Source: Amaurobius ferox (Eukaryota > Arthropoda > Arachnida > Araneae > Amaurobiidae). From it: 64,000 bases of DNA. The DNA lies in contig OX578146.1 of assembly GCA_951213105.1 (NCBI GenBank), forward strand, positions 107,318,197-107,382,196, in the 5' to 3' direction. Below are positions 43,857 through 54,738 of this stretch, one piece after another; the stretch's first letter is position 1; the number at the start of each line of letters is the position of its first letter. The position numbers and the translations under genes are program-made. The notes below the pieces were generated by a model. The model was given only the letters and a program-made list of their open reading frames with translations, was not told where the DNA came from and ran no database searches.

Positions 43857-44461
43857 TGTTACGAACGTGTGAAATGCTCTTTCTGGAGTGTCTTTTGAAA
43901 AGCAGACGGACAAAATAACCGTACAGGCAACCTTTCCTATAACGTGGATCGAGGATTGCCATGTGCTGATGTTCGGAGAAGGGGCTACCAGATTTGGCGA
44001 TTTATTGCCAATCTGGCGATATTTGGCAACTTTTCGAAAGTTCGAGAAACACCTCGATATAACCAATGATCTACAACATATGAGAGATTTCTAGAAGTTT
44101 ATATTGTGAGTCTATAAAAGGAGTTATCACACAGTTGAAGAGCACCGGCCACACAAACAGCTACCATAAGCCTTAGGGTTGGTCGTGTGGTCAGGGTTTT
44201 CGACAGTTGGAGAGCAGTTGACGCGATATGAGCTACATTGAACTGGGATATTCATTAATGTTTTAAGAATAGTAGCTGCTGTTTTGCGGAATGAAATACG
44301 TCAATGTTTCGAGAATAGTATCGGTTGTTTTATGAAATTAGTGGAGCATTTAAATGCTGTTTTACTGCATATTGTTCCTGTTTACGCTGTGCTTGTGAAC
44401 AAAAGTGTTAGTTAACCAGAAAATCGGACTCATTCTTGTATCCTGAGGATAAGTCGTAATA
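43857..44461 (+). mobile_element. Solo LTR, full length
   Basis: 605 bp starting TGTTACGA and ending TCGTAATA, an imperfect terminal inverted repeat. TATA box TATAAAAG at 44,113. Flanking 5-mers tgtag and tatag could be a target duplication with one change. Homologous to 15,076-15,624. It carries an extra block of about 65 bp after the TATA region (ggccacacaaacagctacc..ggtcgtgtgg). No attached coding region. Confidence 0.72.
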
Positions 44462-44494
44462 TATAGGTGTCACATTTAATGACTCCTAACCGTA

Positions 44495-44523
44495 CTTCAT
44501 CAGTGGCAATGCCACTGATGAAG
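44495..44523. repeat. Perfect 13-bp palindrome with 3-nt loop
   Basis: CTTCATCAGTGGC - aat - GCCACTGATGAAG. The right arm is the start of the hammerhead-like motif, so that motif start is mirrored. Confidence 0.95.
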
Positions 44524-44550
44524 GACGTAATAGTGACGTTTGAAACCGCC
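44513..44550 (+). ncRNA. Hammerhead-like CTGATGAA-stem-GAAAC motif 3
   Basis: CTGATGAA, GGACGT, a 7-nt loop, ACGTTT, GAAACCGCC. The stem uses four Watson-Crick and two G-U pairs. Same layout as the motif at 13,131-13,170, with the same extra A. No stems I/III identified. Confidence 0.4.
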
Positions 44551-45021
44551 CTGTGTCTTTTAAAATTCAATGTACGTCACTGATGGTGTTGATATTACAG
44601 ACTTTTTTTTTATCAAACAATTGGCTGCTATACCTTTTTAAAGTTTTTACTCTTAGAGTTTAATTTTTCCCTCCAGACACTGGTATTCAAGATAAAAAAG
44701 CAAAATAGCATCGAAGAAAGACGCTCCTCCAAAACATAAACACGGATGACAAAAGAGCGTACCAGAGATAATGCAGTGCATTAACCGCTAAACTGTGTAC
44801 GCCCTATCTTCACAGCATGTAATCAAGGGATTATGTAAACAGGAATAATAATAATAATTAAAAAAATATATGACAAAAAGTCGTTATTTTTCCCTTGGAT
44901 AATAATAAAATATAGTTGAACAAACAAATATAAATATTAAATAATTCTACTTAATCTGTCTGATAGGATTCCATACCTCTTGTTACACTATAGGGCATCA
45001 TTCATGAATATACAACGATAA
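44551..45021. other. Spacer with a possible tRNA-like head
   Basis: At 44,765-44,815 the minus strand reads gggcgtacacagtttagcgg, ttaatgcactgca, reminiscent of a tRNA/SINE A box, but it is too weak to call. No gene. Confidence 0.3.
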
Positions 45022-45989
45022 TTAACATTTTTCATAGTTAAAAAGTGTATATGACTTTGTCCATTCTGTCTGTTCGTATGATAACTACCGTAAAATGAAT
45101 GTTACAAAATTAAATTTTAGTATGTTCTTGAGACAGTCTGTGGGACATATGGGAATGCAAATGAATACTATTACCCAATTAGTATTGGATTGAACGCGGG
45201 TTGAAAAAGTGAAATACATTGAACCCTATGGGACGTAACTTTTCTAACATTTTTTAAGCAAAGTTAAAATTCACAAATTGCTTGGAAAATTTTAGTAATA
45301 TTCAAATTATCCCATAAAATATATAAAAAAAATTTGAGCAAAACATGTTCAGTAATTTTTATAATAAAAATTAAAATAATAATTACACCCATATTATATG
45401 AAGAGATCGCGTGACTCACTTCGAAATAAAACATGGCATCCATCTTTTTTTTTCCAGTGTAAAAATCGTGATTTTAAAAGTTCTTTTAAATTTATATTTA
45501 GTGTTGCATCCTTTCTAAAACCGCTTTATTTTTGCGTATTTTCTGTGGATCTATATTCTGCGCCAACGCAATTACAATATTTTTTAATTTAAATGATCAT
45601 CAATCTTTGATTATTTCTACAACGAAGCTTAATTTTAACGTATGCAGAATGTAAACACATTAAGTTGTAAGATGAGTTGTATAATAATTACTGAATTTTT
45701 TTCATGCAAAATTATTTAGCTCTGAAATCTGGAATAAAAGTGGTATGAATGAAATATTCATTGCTTTTACGTAGAGAGCCAGCCAGACGATTTCTATTTC
45801 GATGACGTCATTTGAATATAGTTCATTTTTTACGAAGAAGTTTCAAGTTTTCAAATATAATAAATTACTGTAGTACTGTGATAAATTAAAATATATTAGA
45901 GCTGAACGTATCGCATTTTAGAGATGGTTAAATAAAATTGCATTTAGTTGAAAAGTGTTTCATAATCAATGCTTTATGCATAATTGACC
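45022..45989 (+). mobile_element. Family C element, nearly full length
   Basis: The hairpin is eroded (attaacatttttcatagttaaaaagtgt). It then has gttcgtatgataactaccg, agacagtctgtgggacatatg, cccaattagtattgg, gcgtgactcacttc, aaatgatcatcaa, gaaatattcattgcttttacg, and the terminus agttgaaaagtgtttcataatcaatgctttatgcataattgacc. Family B begins 30 bp downstream. Confidence 0.9.
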
Positions 45990-46019
45990 TTTCTTGTTTT
46001 AATATTTTAAACCTTTTCT

Positions 46020-47017
46020 ACTTTGCCTTCAATACATGATAATGTACAGGGAAAGTACTGGAATCGTGTCGAAAATCGCAAATTGAGTTTTTGACGGATT
46101 TACACATTTTGAGCACCCTAGAACACGAAAAACCATTTTTAGCTAACGTATGTGTGTGTATCTGTCTGTCTGTGAGTCAGCAATGTATGTGTCCACGCTA
46201 ACTTCAAAAATAATTGACCAAATTTCATAAAATTTGGTACGGTTCAAAAGAGAAAAAATACATATAATAGTGCGTTTTTTTATTTTTTATATATATATAT
46301 TTTTTTTTTGCCAAATGGCCTTCAAAAATCGTTAAGATCTAAAAAAAGACTACGTATGCTAAAATGTATCAATTAACATTTTGCTTAAGGATGGGACAGC
46401 GTCCATTCGTAAGCAAAAGGTTAAATGCTTGTTTTATACGCAATTTTTGACGATGAAAAGAACAGACTAACCTCATTACTCTGATAGATAGTTCTCAAGA
46501 AAATTAAGTTTTTAAATTTGAGGAATTGAAGACGTTTCTCACTGCAGTTAAAAATATATACAATGCAATTTTTTAAAATTTAGTAGTTAAGTCCCTTGAT
46601 GGTTATCCTGATGTTGATTAAATTTTAGCATGATTCGAAAAAATAAAACCGACCCTTTTAGTTCGAAATGACCCGCAAAGATCGTGAAAATCTGAAATAT
46701 ATGACTAAAATTATTGAAATATATTAATAAGTCATTCTTCATGTACATTTTGACAACAAAGCTAATGAGACTAATCCCATGACTCTAGGATGAACCGTTC
46801 TCGAGATATTTTAGTTTTTTGGAATATTGAGGAGCTGAAGACTTTAAAGTGAATTAAGTTACCCACCAAAACGAAGTTGCATTAAAAAGGTAAATTGGAT
46901 ACAATATCAAAAAAATATCCATGGTATTTTCTGCAATGAAACTCAGGGCATCATGAAATAAAAAATAACACAATAAACTTTAATCTGTAGGGAAAGTTAA
47001 GTGTCGCCCACATCAGA
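46020..47017 (+). mobile_element. Family B element, expanded copy
   Basis: Hairpin actttgccttcaatacatg..tgtacagggaaagt, ggaatcgtgtcgaaaatcgc, tctgtctgtctgtgagtc, and two rounds of the aaatttggta / gatgaaaagaacagactaac / gaaccgttctcgagatatt block. The terminus is tgtagggaaagttaagtgtcgcccacatcaga. About 1 kb, longer than other B copies because the middle is duplicated and diverged. Confidence 0.88.
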
Positions 47018-47559
47018 TTTCTTTTTTATTCGAAAAAACTAACTAACTAAATAAATAAATAATTAAAAATTATTTACCAGAGTGAGTTTTTGCTTCACTT
47101 TGCACCATAAAAAATCGATATAAACAGTCAGTGATAAAATTCATAAACGCAAAACCCGCCAAAAAGGGGCGTTCCCAAGTTCGGAAAACACGCTCACTGC
47201 CGATACCAGCATCCATGGGCCGGTTTCGCGCATATTATGCGCTCGTCAGCATAGAATAGCTATTAAATTAATAACTTATTAAATGCTAAATTTATATTAA
47301 CTATTTAAGTTTCGAATAATTTGAAATTTTATTACTAAATCCTACACATCCCCTTACCGGGACGCTAAATTAAAGCTGTATGTTTTTCACAATGCAAAAG
47401 ACACCTACCATCATTCGAAAAATTCTCTATATGTGTTAATTATACCCAAAAAGCATGAATCTACCCAATTTCGCCAAATAAATTTACACATTCTCTGTAT
47501 TATACAAAAAAATAATATTTTCCTCAGCGCAATTTTGGATGAAATCGATCCTGATATAC
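47018..47559. other. Spacer with module E
   Basis: Module E at 47,208-47,275 (catccatgggccggtttcgcgc, tattatgcgc, gtcagcatagaatagc). Otherwise AT-rich. Confidence 0.5.
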
Positions 47560-47845
47560 ACTGCTACTTTCACTTGACACTTTGAGGTTCCACCATCATC
47601 GATCAACAGTGTAACCGAAGACCACCAGAGGTCCCAGACAGGCAGTACACGTCGTCCGTCCGAAAAGATACTGAGTAGCTTTTCTTAGCACAAATTCATT
47701 TAAGCAGAACACGTGATTTGACAACAAACTCTGCTGACGAGGTTATATTTTAGAAGCAGTCCACCAAGATAACGACGGGAATATTAAACACGTTAAGTTG
47801 GGTGGACAGACGAACGTATATCATTGGCGTAGAGAACGTCCAGAG
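47560..47845 (+). other. GC-richer patch ending in a splice-donor-like site
   Basis: Composition is more balanced than the surroundings, and the patch ends AGAACGTCCAGAG|GTGAGT, a good donor consensus. No start codon or recognisable peptide precedes it, so if it is an exon it is probably noncoding or 5' UTR. Weak evidence. Confidence 0.2.
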
Positions 47846-47897
47846 GTGAGTTGAGAAAAATTAAAAATCAAAATAAACAAAATCGTCTGCTCATCGT

Positions 47898-47960
47898 CAG
47901 TGCCGGATTTAACCATATTGACGCTGGAAGCACAGAATATTTTGCCGCCCTAAAATTTAT
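47898..47960 (+). mobile_element. Possible DNA-transposon end fragment
   Basis: cagtgccggatttaacca..ggaagcacagaatattttgccgcc resembles a terminal sequence common to arthropod DNA transposons (recollection, not verified). Confidence 0.25.
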
Positions 47961-48205
47961 TTTTATTCCACTGTTTATTGTTTATTTCCGATGTTGTGTG
48001 CATACCCTGTAATATATAGCAAATTTGATTGATAGAACTAAAAAGGAGTGTTGAATTGAGTTTTACATTGTAAAAACAAAACTTAACAAGCTTGCAATAT
48101 ATAATACTGTAATATTTTACAATTTTCCTAATATTATATACAGTTTGTATTGCGGTACAATCCTAGCGCAGCGTCTAAAACCAGTGTTTTAATCGTCGTG
48201 TGCTT

Positions 48206-48290
48206 CAGTGCTTCTCAACCTTTGTGAACAGCGGACTGATAAATTTTTATTTTATTAGACGAGGACTCAGTCAAAACAATTTTTTATTTT
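48206..48290 (+). mobile_element. hAT-like DNA transposon end fragment
   Basis: CAGTGCTTCTCAACCTTTGTGAAC resembles the hAT terminal word CAGTGGTTCTCAACCTTT (family knowledge). The other terminus was not found. Confidence 0.5.
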
Positions 48291-48432
48291 ATAAAACGAG
48301 AATGAGGTATTTACAATAAATGTTGGATTTCGTTTTTCAATATAATCTACGGATATCTGATGGAGATGTACACCACAACATGGACATATATTTTCAAAAC
48401 CACAGTATGAAAAAATTACACATTACATCACA

Positions 48433-48491
48433 AACCCGGCAGTCCAAATAGATACTCTAAGTCCTCTGGACGAGTCGGACGGCCTGGGGCT
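48433..48491 (+). mobile_element. SINE 3'-end fragment
   Basis: cccggcagtccaaatagatac, tcctctggacgag, tcggacggcctggggct. Same subvariant as 2024-2082. Confidence 0.75.
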
Positions 48492-48529
48492 TTCACATTA
48501 CATCACAAAAGAAAATACCCTATCCCAGT

Positions 48530-48625
48530 TTGACAAACCTAGCGACAAGCTTGTAGCCATATCGCCAACCTGGCGACTTTTGAGAAATGTCGTCAAGTTA
48601 ATGATATCTCAATATCCTTGAAAAT
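48530..48625 (-). mobile_element. Family A body fragment
   Basis: tatcgccaacctggcgactttt, gaaatgtcgtcaagttaatg and tcaatatccttgaaaa match the gtcgccaacttggcgac / ttcaatatcttggaaag region of family A. The orientation of the blocks suggests rearrangement. Confidence 0.45.
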
Positions 48626-48727
48626 AAAATTAAATTTATTTGATAATACCCGTCGCTTTGTGTGAATTGTTAATTAAATATTCTTGATTCAAACTAGAGC
48701 GAGTTTCACTGTTCGTGGGTCAGGTGC

Positions 48728-48900
48728 ATTTTGTTACGGACGTCTGGAGGTCGTAAAGTACTCGCTTGTTGTCGTATGATAACTGTATTTTGTCATAAGG
48801 TTGTACAGTAATTACATTTTATTATGGATCTGTATAGCAATTCCATTTTGTTATGGGGTCGTATAGTAATTGTATTTTTTTTATGGAGTCCTATAATAAA
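48728..48900 (+). repeat. Imperfect tandem repeat, about 36 bp
   Basis: The phrase 'attttgttatgg..tYgtatagtaattg' recurs about four times with variation. The first unit contains tgttacggacgtctgg, similar to the LTR start at 43,857. Confidence 0.6.
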
Positions 48901-49676
48901 TTATAGTATTAATTGGGAGAAGTGCGTGATCCGCGTATGTCCAAATATTTTAAGAGTGCAAGCTGTGCAGAAGGGACGGGAGAGCACGACTTTCCGCATC
49001 TCGTCCGGCGGGCTTAACATCTAGTTTAAAGAGAAATAAAATATTGTGGCTTTTAACTAGCCGCTGCATGGACACAAGATTCTTAAAAGGCTGATTATTT
49101 GAAACTCCTCCACGCATCATGAAGCAAGGCAGCATTCCTCCGGATGAAAAAGAACAAGCCACGATTATGATTCGATCAGAAATTAAGTAACGTTTAGGAG
49201 TTGGAATTCACTCGTGTGGAATACATGACTTGACACCCCAACATGGCGCTTTCACCAGGAAACGTGCAGATATCCCGGATATAAAGATAGATAAGGCTGA
49301 TATTCGAGCCATTTGTGGTTCTGTTGTATTGGTTTATTTCGACAGAGGTTTTCATTTATCAAGTTGAACCCTGTCTGGACTGGACGAGACCCGAGAATTC
49401 GGAGAGACCACCAGGAGAGGCTGGCAGTCTATTGTGAGCAATTATTACTCGATGGATATAATTGCACAGACACTGGGGGGGCTTTACATTGTTTCGTTTT
49501 GCGAATTCGTCAAGCTATATGGAACAACAGAATGCGACAGGAAAAACGGCTTTCTTTGCCCCGTTCCTTAATTCGACAAATATCAACAAATATAATCTAT
49601 CGACAAATATAATCTATCTTAAATCGCACATAATAAAAGAGAATGACTGTCTGCAGGGCTGCCCATGCAAATTGCG
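48901..49676. other. Complex unique sequence, no gene recognised
   Basis: More balanced composition than average. Frames at 48,824-49,024, 48,950-49,162 (minus) and 49,313-49,612 have no recognisable domain. It might be an old LTR or retroelement leader, but I could not identify a primer-binding site or coding remnant. Confidence 0.3.
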
Positions 49677-50097
49677 GGTCCTCCTACAAACATTTATCAA
49701 GGGTCCTCCTACAAACATTTATCAAGGGTCCTCTCACAAACATTTATCAAGGGTCCTCTTACAAACATTTATCAAGGGTCCTCCTACAAACATTTATCAA
49801 GGGTTCTCCTATAAACAATTATCAAGGGTCCTTCTATAAACATTTATCAATGGTCTTACTACAAACATTTAGCAAAAGTCTTCCTACAGCCATTTATCAA
49901 GGGTCCTCCAACAACCATTTATCAAGGGTCCTTCTACAAACATTTATCAAGGGTTCTCCTACAAACATTTATCAAGGGTCCTCTTACAAACATTTATCAA
50001 GGGTCTTTCTACAAACATTTATCAAGGGTCTTCCTACAACCATTTATCAAGAATCCTCCTACAAACATTTATCAAAGGTCCTCCTCTATATTAAATT
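49677..50097 (+). repeat. 25-bp minisatellite, about 17 units
   Basis: Unit ctcctacaaacatttatcaa + gggtc, repeating every 25 bp with substitutions. Because 25 is not a multiple of three and the unit lacks stops in these frames, it stays open in more than one frame and yields long spurious peptides with a 25-residue period. Confidence 0.96.
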
Positions 50098-50139
50098 TTC
50101 CTCTCTTTGTGAATTTTTCATGTCTTCCCTATTCGTCTT

Positions 50140-50424
50140 CGACCCAGACCGTCCGACCTATCCGAAGATGTAAGCAATCTGTTTGGACGGCTGGGACAGT
50201 GCCACCCAATTAAGACAGGAACCCAGTAAGGGCGTCCTCCACAGAGACCGTATCCTTTTCCCCCTACCACCAACCAACCTCTTGGGAAAACTCACGGACC
50301 CAGGTATTTAACGTGTCCGTACTATGAGTGAACAAGGGGTCAGTTTTGGAAAAAGCCGGGAATCAAACTCGTGTCCTCCGAGTGCAATCCCCGCGCGCTA
50401 ACCATTGCACTGTCTCACTCCTTA
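50140..50424 (-). mobile_element. tRNA-derived SINE, full length
   Basis: Minus strand: gagacagtgcaatggttagcgcgcgggg head, B box GAGTTTGATTCCC, ttcactcatagtacggacacg, tgagttttcccaagaggttgg, gtggaggacgcccttactgg, ttgggtggcactgtcccagc, and the 3' end taggtcggacggtctgggtc. The words atgtcttccc and atgtcttctc on the two sides may be an imperfect target duplication. Confidence 0.88.
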
Positions 50425-51555
50425 TGTCTTCTCAATTAAAAATAGTAGGCGTCCAGGACCCTCTGAAGCCCCCACTTAAGCGGTGTTCATCCATCTGTAT
50501 AGGTGGACCTTGTCTGTGCCCGCCGTAGTAACATAAAATCTGAGCAATGTATATCCCGATAGACCTCAGATCGATTTATTAAAAATGCGATTAAACTTTC
50601 CAGTTATTTACATATTTAGGTGAAATTTTGAGCGAATATCACAATTTTTATATTAATCCGTTCGTAGTAAACGGTAAAAATATCGCACGGCTTCCATCTT
50701 AACACCACCTTAAAAGTACGAAAAAACAATTCTAAAATCAGGTCTAAATAAAATCCAAAACACCATTTCCCGGTTTTTGGCGAATATTTTCATGAAATAT
50801 GTTTCAGAGACAATATGCATGCTCTCGAAGCTTGAAGCCGTCATTGATTTTTAAATTCTGACATCGGGAAAACTACGTATAGTCCGATCATAATATCTTA
50901 CCGGGATCAAAATGTACGAATTCACTCTCTTCTAATAAAAATAACCACCTACTTTCATTAGGCGATTTTCAAAAGGTATCAACGTCGATTTTCAAAAGGT
51001 ATCAACGTCGATTTTCAAAAGGTACCAACGTATTGCGCTTCTGACTAGCTTATCACTCATAACACTATTATAATACCTGTAAGCTAGCATATATAAAATT
51101 GAAAGTAAGTCTATCTTGTTCCATACACAAATCTACAGTTTTCAACAAATTTTTTAAATTCCTTTTTTAATTTTGTGTTATTTATTTTTAATTTAGTATG
51201 GTTATTTTTTACTGCGTGTGATTTGTTCATATAGTTTCTAAGCCCAGAAGTTCTCGAGATATCAATATAAATTTTAAATTAAACTGGAAGTAGAAATATC
51301 ATTGCACAGACGAGTTTCTATGACACTTTAAACACACGCACAAACACACAAATATTTCCGAAAATTTTCGAAATGTGTTCTGGAGGTCTGTCAACCTCAA
51401 TTTTGAAAATTTTATGGAAAACAACACTAAGAGAAAAAAGTTATAAATCTTATACCTTTCTCATTCTGTACAAAACATATACTCCTTTGTTTCCTATATC
51501 TTCATGTTGGTATATGACCTCGGTGAAAAGTTCAATCTTGAGATTCAATTGAATC
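50425..51555. other. AT-rich DNA; 23-bp triplication
   Basis: The word gattttcaaaaggtaYcaac + gt occurs three times in tandem at 50,967-51,030. A gttctcgagatat word at 51,251 resembles families A/B. No gene. Confidence 0.5.
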
Positions 51556-51559
51556 TAAA

Positions 51560-51935
51560 AACCAATCTGCCGCAGTGAAATTTCAGAAAATTCCTTACTC
51601 AGAAAACTTCAACAAATCGAAGACCTTTACATATATGAATATTTAATTAAGACGGTACAGCGGCTACTTATTATTAAGGCTTCAGTTATGAATTTTAATT
51701 CTTAGGGACATCGCATGAACTTTGCATAAATTATGGATCCACCGGTGGTAGAAGCACTTGGCAGAAGCTTTTGGGGAAGGACAAAGCATGAGATTTGGCT
51801 TTCGCTGGGAAGCAAATTAAGTTACCTTTTAGTCGAACCTGTTGATGCGTTTTCGATCATTTTATAGAAAAGCGCGATTTTAAATAAGAATGCGCGTTTT
51901 ATTCTCCAGATATTGAAGGAAGGTATCACAGGGAT
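51560..51935 (+). repeat. Dispersed sequence J, copy 1
   Basis: Collinear blocks shared with 55,525-55,875: atgaatatttaattaa, ttcagttatgaattttaatt, gatttggctttcgc, cctgttgatgcgttttcg and aataagaatgcg, with diverged DNA between them. Block-wise conservation is unlike the smooth decay of other repeats here. Function unknown. Confidence 0.6.
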
Positions 51936-52969
51936 ATTTTCCAAAACGGAAATTTAAAATGGATGGCGATTTGCTCAATGAAATACGGAATTTTTATTCA
52001 TACAGTAAATACAGTTCTGAAGCGAGATTGAATAAAAGCTGATCACAACATACATCGAAAGACTGCTGATGGAATGACGACAGGCTGTTGCGATCGATTT
52101 TTCAATGCCCCGACTATCCGATGTTTTCAGATTTTCAATATTTAAAAATGATTGAGTTCTAATATTTTACGGGATATCCCTTTATTGTTTGTTCACAGGC
52201 GTATAGACAATGATCTTGAAAAGCAGAGGAGGCGGGAGGGAGTGTTGATTTAGTTTCCAATATGGACTATACATGGAGAACTAATGTAAATATTTGACCC
52301 CAATAGGGGATTATAACTTTTAACTTCCCCTTGCCTAAGCCTAGATTCCACCCCCTCTATTAATGCCTTTTCGATTCAAGCGTATGAAAATTCAGCTTTC
52401 GATTTCTCAAGTAACGCTATCAAAATCTGTTCCAAATATGATTCCAAAACGTTTTTATTACTTTCTTATATGTGATGTAGATAAAGTATTGATAAAGTAC
52501 GATCTGGTTATTTTCATCAGTTGGGCCCCGATCTGATCGATTAAATTTGCAAGATGTAAAATGAGGATTTCGTGTGTGCCGCGAAACGCGTGTGTTTTTC
52601 CACACGTTCGTCAAGATTGTTCTTGTGAGCGTGTATCACTAGTGCAGTTCTATGAACAACAAAATGCCTGGTTTCATTAATTGAAATTGATTATTTAAAA
52701 GAAAAAAAATATGCTGTATATATGATGCAGAATAATCCATTCAGTGCTTCTATGCGCTGTTTTCAATTTTTCCGAGCTTTCGACTTTGATTCGCGCCCCA
52801 AGGAACCAACCCTCTTTGAAGAAGGTGTATATATGATTCACAACGTATGGGGTGGTCTTACCAATCTGGTGCCGTATATTTCACAATTCACTCTACTTCA
52901 TATTTCACCTTCCTCTCAATATGATGACCACTTGTGCCATTTTCCATGTTCAACAAACTGATGTGACCT
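51936..52969. other. Spacer with repeat N and a hairpin remnant
   Basis: Repeat N at 52,270-52,345 (catggagaactaatgtaaa, ccccaatagg). An attactttcttatatgtg..gataaagtatt hairpin remnant at 52,456-52,492 resembles families A/D. The 79-codon frame at 52,722-52,961 has no recognisable domain. Confidence 0.45.
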
Positions 52970-53098
52970 GAGGAGGGTACGGTCCCGTGGATGCCGCCCC
53001 ACTGGGTTCCAGTCAAGATTGGGTGGCACTTCCCGGCTATCCAAACAGACACTGGGGGCAAGTCGGATGGTCTAAGTCAAAGCAGAAGAAGAAAATAA
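52970..53098 (+). mobile_element. SINE, 5'-truncated copy
   Basis: ctgaggagggtacggtcccg, gatgccgccccactgggttcc, attgggtggcacttcccgg and the 3' end agtcggatggtctaagtc, with a GAAGAAGAAA tail that runs into the next SINE. Confidence 0.82.
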
Positions 53099-53377
53099 TA
53101 ACCTAGTGATGACACAGCCGAGTGATTAGCGCGCGGGGATTGCACTCGGATCACCATAGTTCGATTCCCGGCGCTGACCAAACTGTCCCCGTGTCCACGC
53201 GGCATGTACGGGCACGTTAAATATGTAGATTCGTAAATTATTACGAGAGGTTGGTGGTAGAGAAAGAATGGTACGATCCCTGTGGATACCGCCCTACTGG
53301 GTTCCGGTCTAAACAGGGAGGCCGACAGGTGCATTACACTTTTGGGTAGATCGGACGGTCTGGGTCAAAGAAGAAGA
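53099..53377 (+). mobile_element. tRNA-derived SINE, nearly full length
   Basis: Head agtgatgacacagccgagtgattagcgcgcgggg, B box TAGTTCGATTCCC, gtccccgtgtccacgcgg, gggcacgttaaatatgtag, attacgagaggttggtgg, ctactgggttccggtctaaa, and the 3' end tagatcggacggtctgggtc + AAGAAGAAG tail. The region ggtggcacttcccgg is altered (gggaggccgacagg). Confidence 0.88.
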
Positions 53378-53549
53378 AACTGATGACCGGCCTTTTCGAT
53401 ATACCTCAAGACTTTACCATGAAGGCAGTTTCTAACGAGATTATACCTTATTGATATATAGACCATGAAGCCATTTTCTAACGATATTATATCTTATGAT
53501 TATATCTTATTGATTTATTTATTCCATTTACTAAGTCTGTACAGTCCTA

Positions 53550-53805
53550 GGATAGTCCTTAAGCACCCGAATAACTTTGTAAGGAACGATTCATGAGTGT
53601 ACACGTTAGATTTTATGTGTACACGTTAGGTTTAGTAAAGTGACCATGCCCGATCGAGTTAAAGGGACAGAAACACTTCAGCGGTGAAGTAAAACTTAGG
53701 AAAACGACTCAGCAATAATGCGAGATAGACGAAAAAGTCAATGACAAAGTTATAAAGCAATGTCTAAGGAGTAGATATAAACAATAAAACTGTTACAATT
53801 TTTTT
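53550..53805 (+). repeat. Dispersed repeat G, second copy
   Basis: tagtccttaagca, aataactttgtaagga, ccatgcc, aatgcgagata, aaaactgttaca match 41,773-42,030. An internal word gtgtacacgttag is duplicated. Family A begins directly at its T-rich end. Confidence 0.6.
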
Positions 53806-53807
53806 TT

Positions 53808-54738
53808 ACTTTCCTTATATACATAACGTATAAGGGAAGTATTGTGACGGGGTCGAAAATTCCAATTCGAGTTTTCGACGGGAGAGCACGTTTTAAGCAT
53901 CCCTGATCACGAATCAAACCTTTTTTAGGTGATGTCGCTCTGCGTGTCTGTGTGTGTGTGTGTGTATGTGTGTCAGTGAGTGAGACGATATCTCACGAAC
54001 GAATGGAGCGATTCGAATGAAATTTGGTACAAAAATCACAATCCGTGAATACTGGAAGCTTATTGTTTTTAAACGTTATCGAATGTTTAGAACCCCCCCT
54101 AAATTTTCGAGTGAAATTTTGAAAAAAATCATCAAAAAATCAAAAGCTTTAATAAAGTTGCGCAAATAGGCATTTCTTGTGTAATTTTTCCTTAGAAAAC
54201 GATTGACATAAACTTTAGAACGCTAGCATGAACCGTTCTCGAGATTGCACATTTTTAAAATAAATTTATCGAAAAATTCCATAAATTAAAAAAAATATAT
54301 TGACTGTTGAGAAACCTTTTCACTTTTCATATGTAATACCATGCGATAAATTGGGTGACATCATTCTCGTGGATCTAGCTCGTTCTATTCATGAGAAAAG
54401 ATACTTTGAGTAATACTTTTGTATTTGAACACTAATAGTCATTTATCTGCTATAAGAATAACTTATTTCTCCGTTTATAACGCTTGGCGAGATTTTGGCG
54501 ATGAATTTGGCGGAATGTCGCCAACTTGGCGACTTTGTTTAAATGCTGCCAAATTAACGAAAATCTTGCCAAATGGATAAAAATGAGGCTACATCTATGA
54601 AAATGACGACTAATTGACGAACATTCAATATCTTGGAAAGAATATGAGTATCTACTATAAGAAAAACCTATTTGTTTACTGTGAAAGTAGTAAATTCATT
54701 GCATTATATAAGGAAAGTCATGTGTTGCTCACATCAGA
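53808..54738 (+). mobile_element. Family A element, full length
   Basis: Hairpin ACTTTCCTTATATAC..GTATAAGGGAAGT, gtgacggggtcgaaaattcc, cgggagagcacgttttaagc, (TG)n, tctcacgaacgaatggagcg, a C-run, gtcgccaacttggcgac, and the terminus aaggaaagtcatgtgttgctcacatcaga. About 931 bp. Confidence 0.93.

Noticed and set aside
44765..44815. tRNA gene on the minus strand
   Set aside because: Only an A-box-like word is present; no cloverleaf can be drawn.
49643..50173. 176-codon repetitive reading frame as a gene
   Set aside because: The peptide follows entirely from the 25-bp minisatellite, and the last part runs into a SINE.
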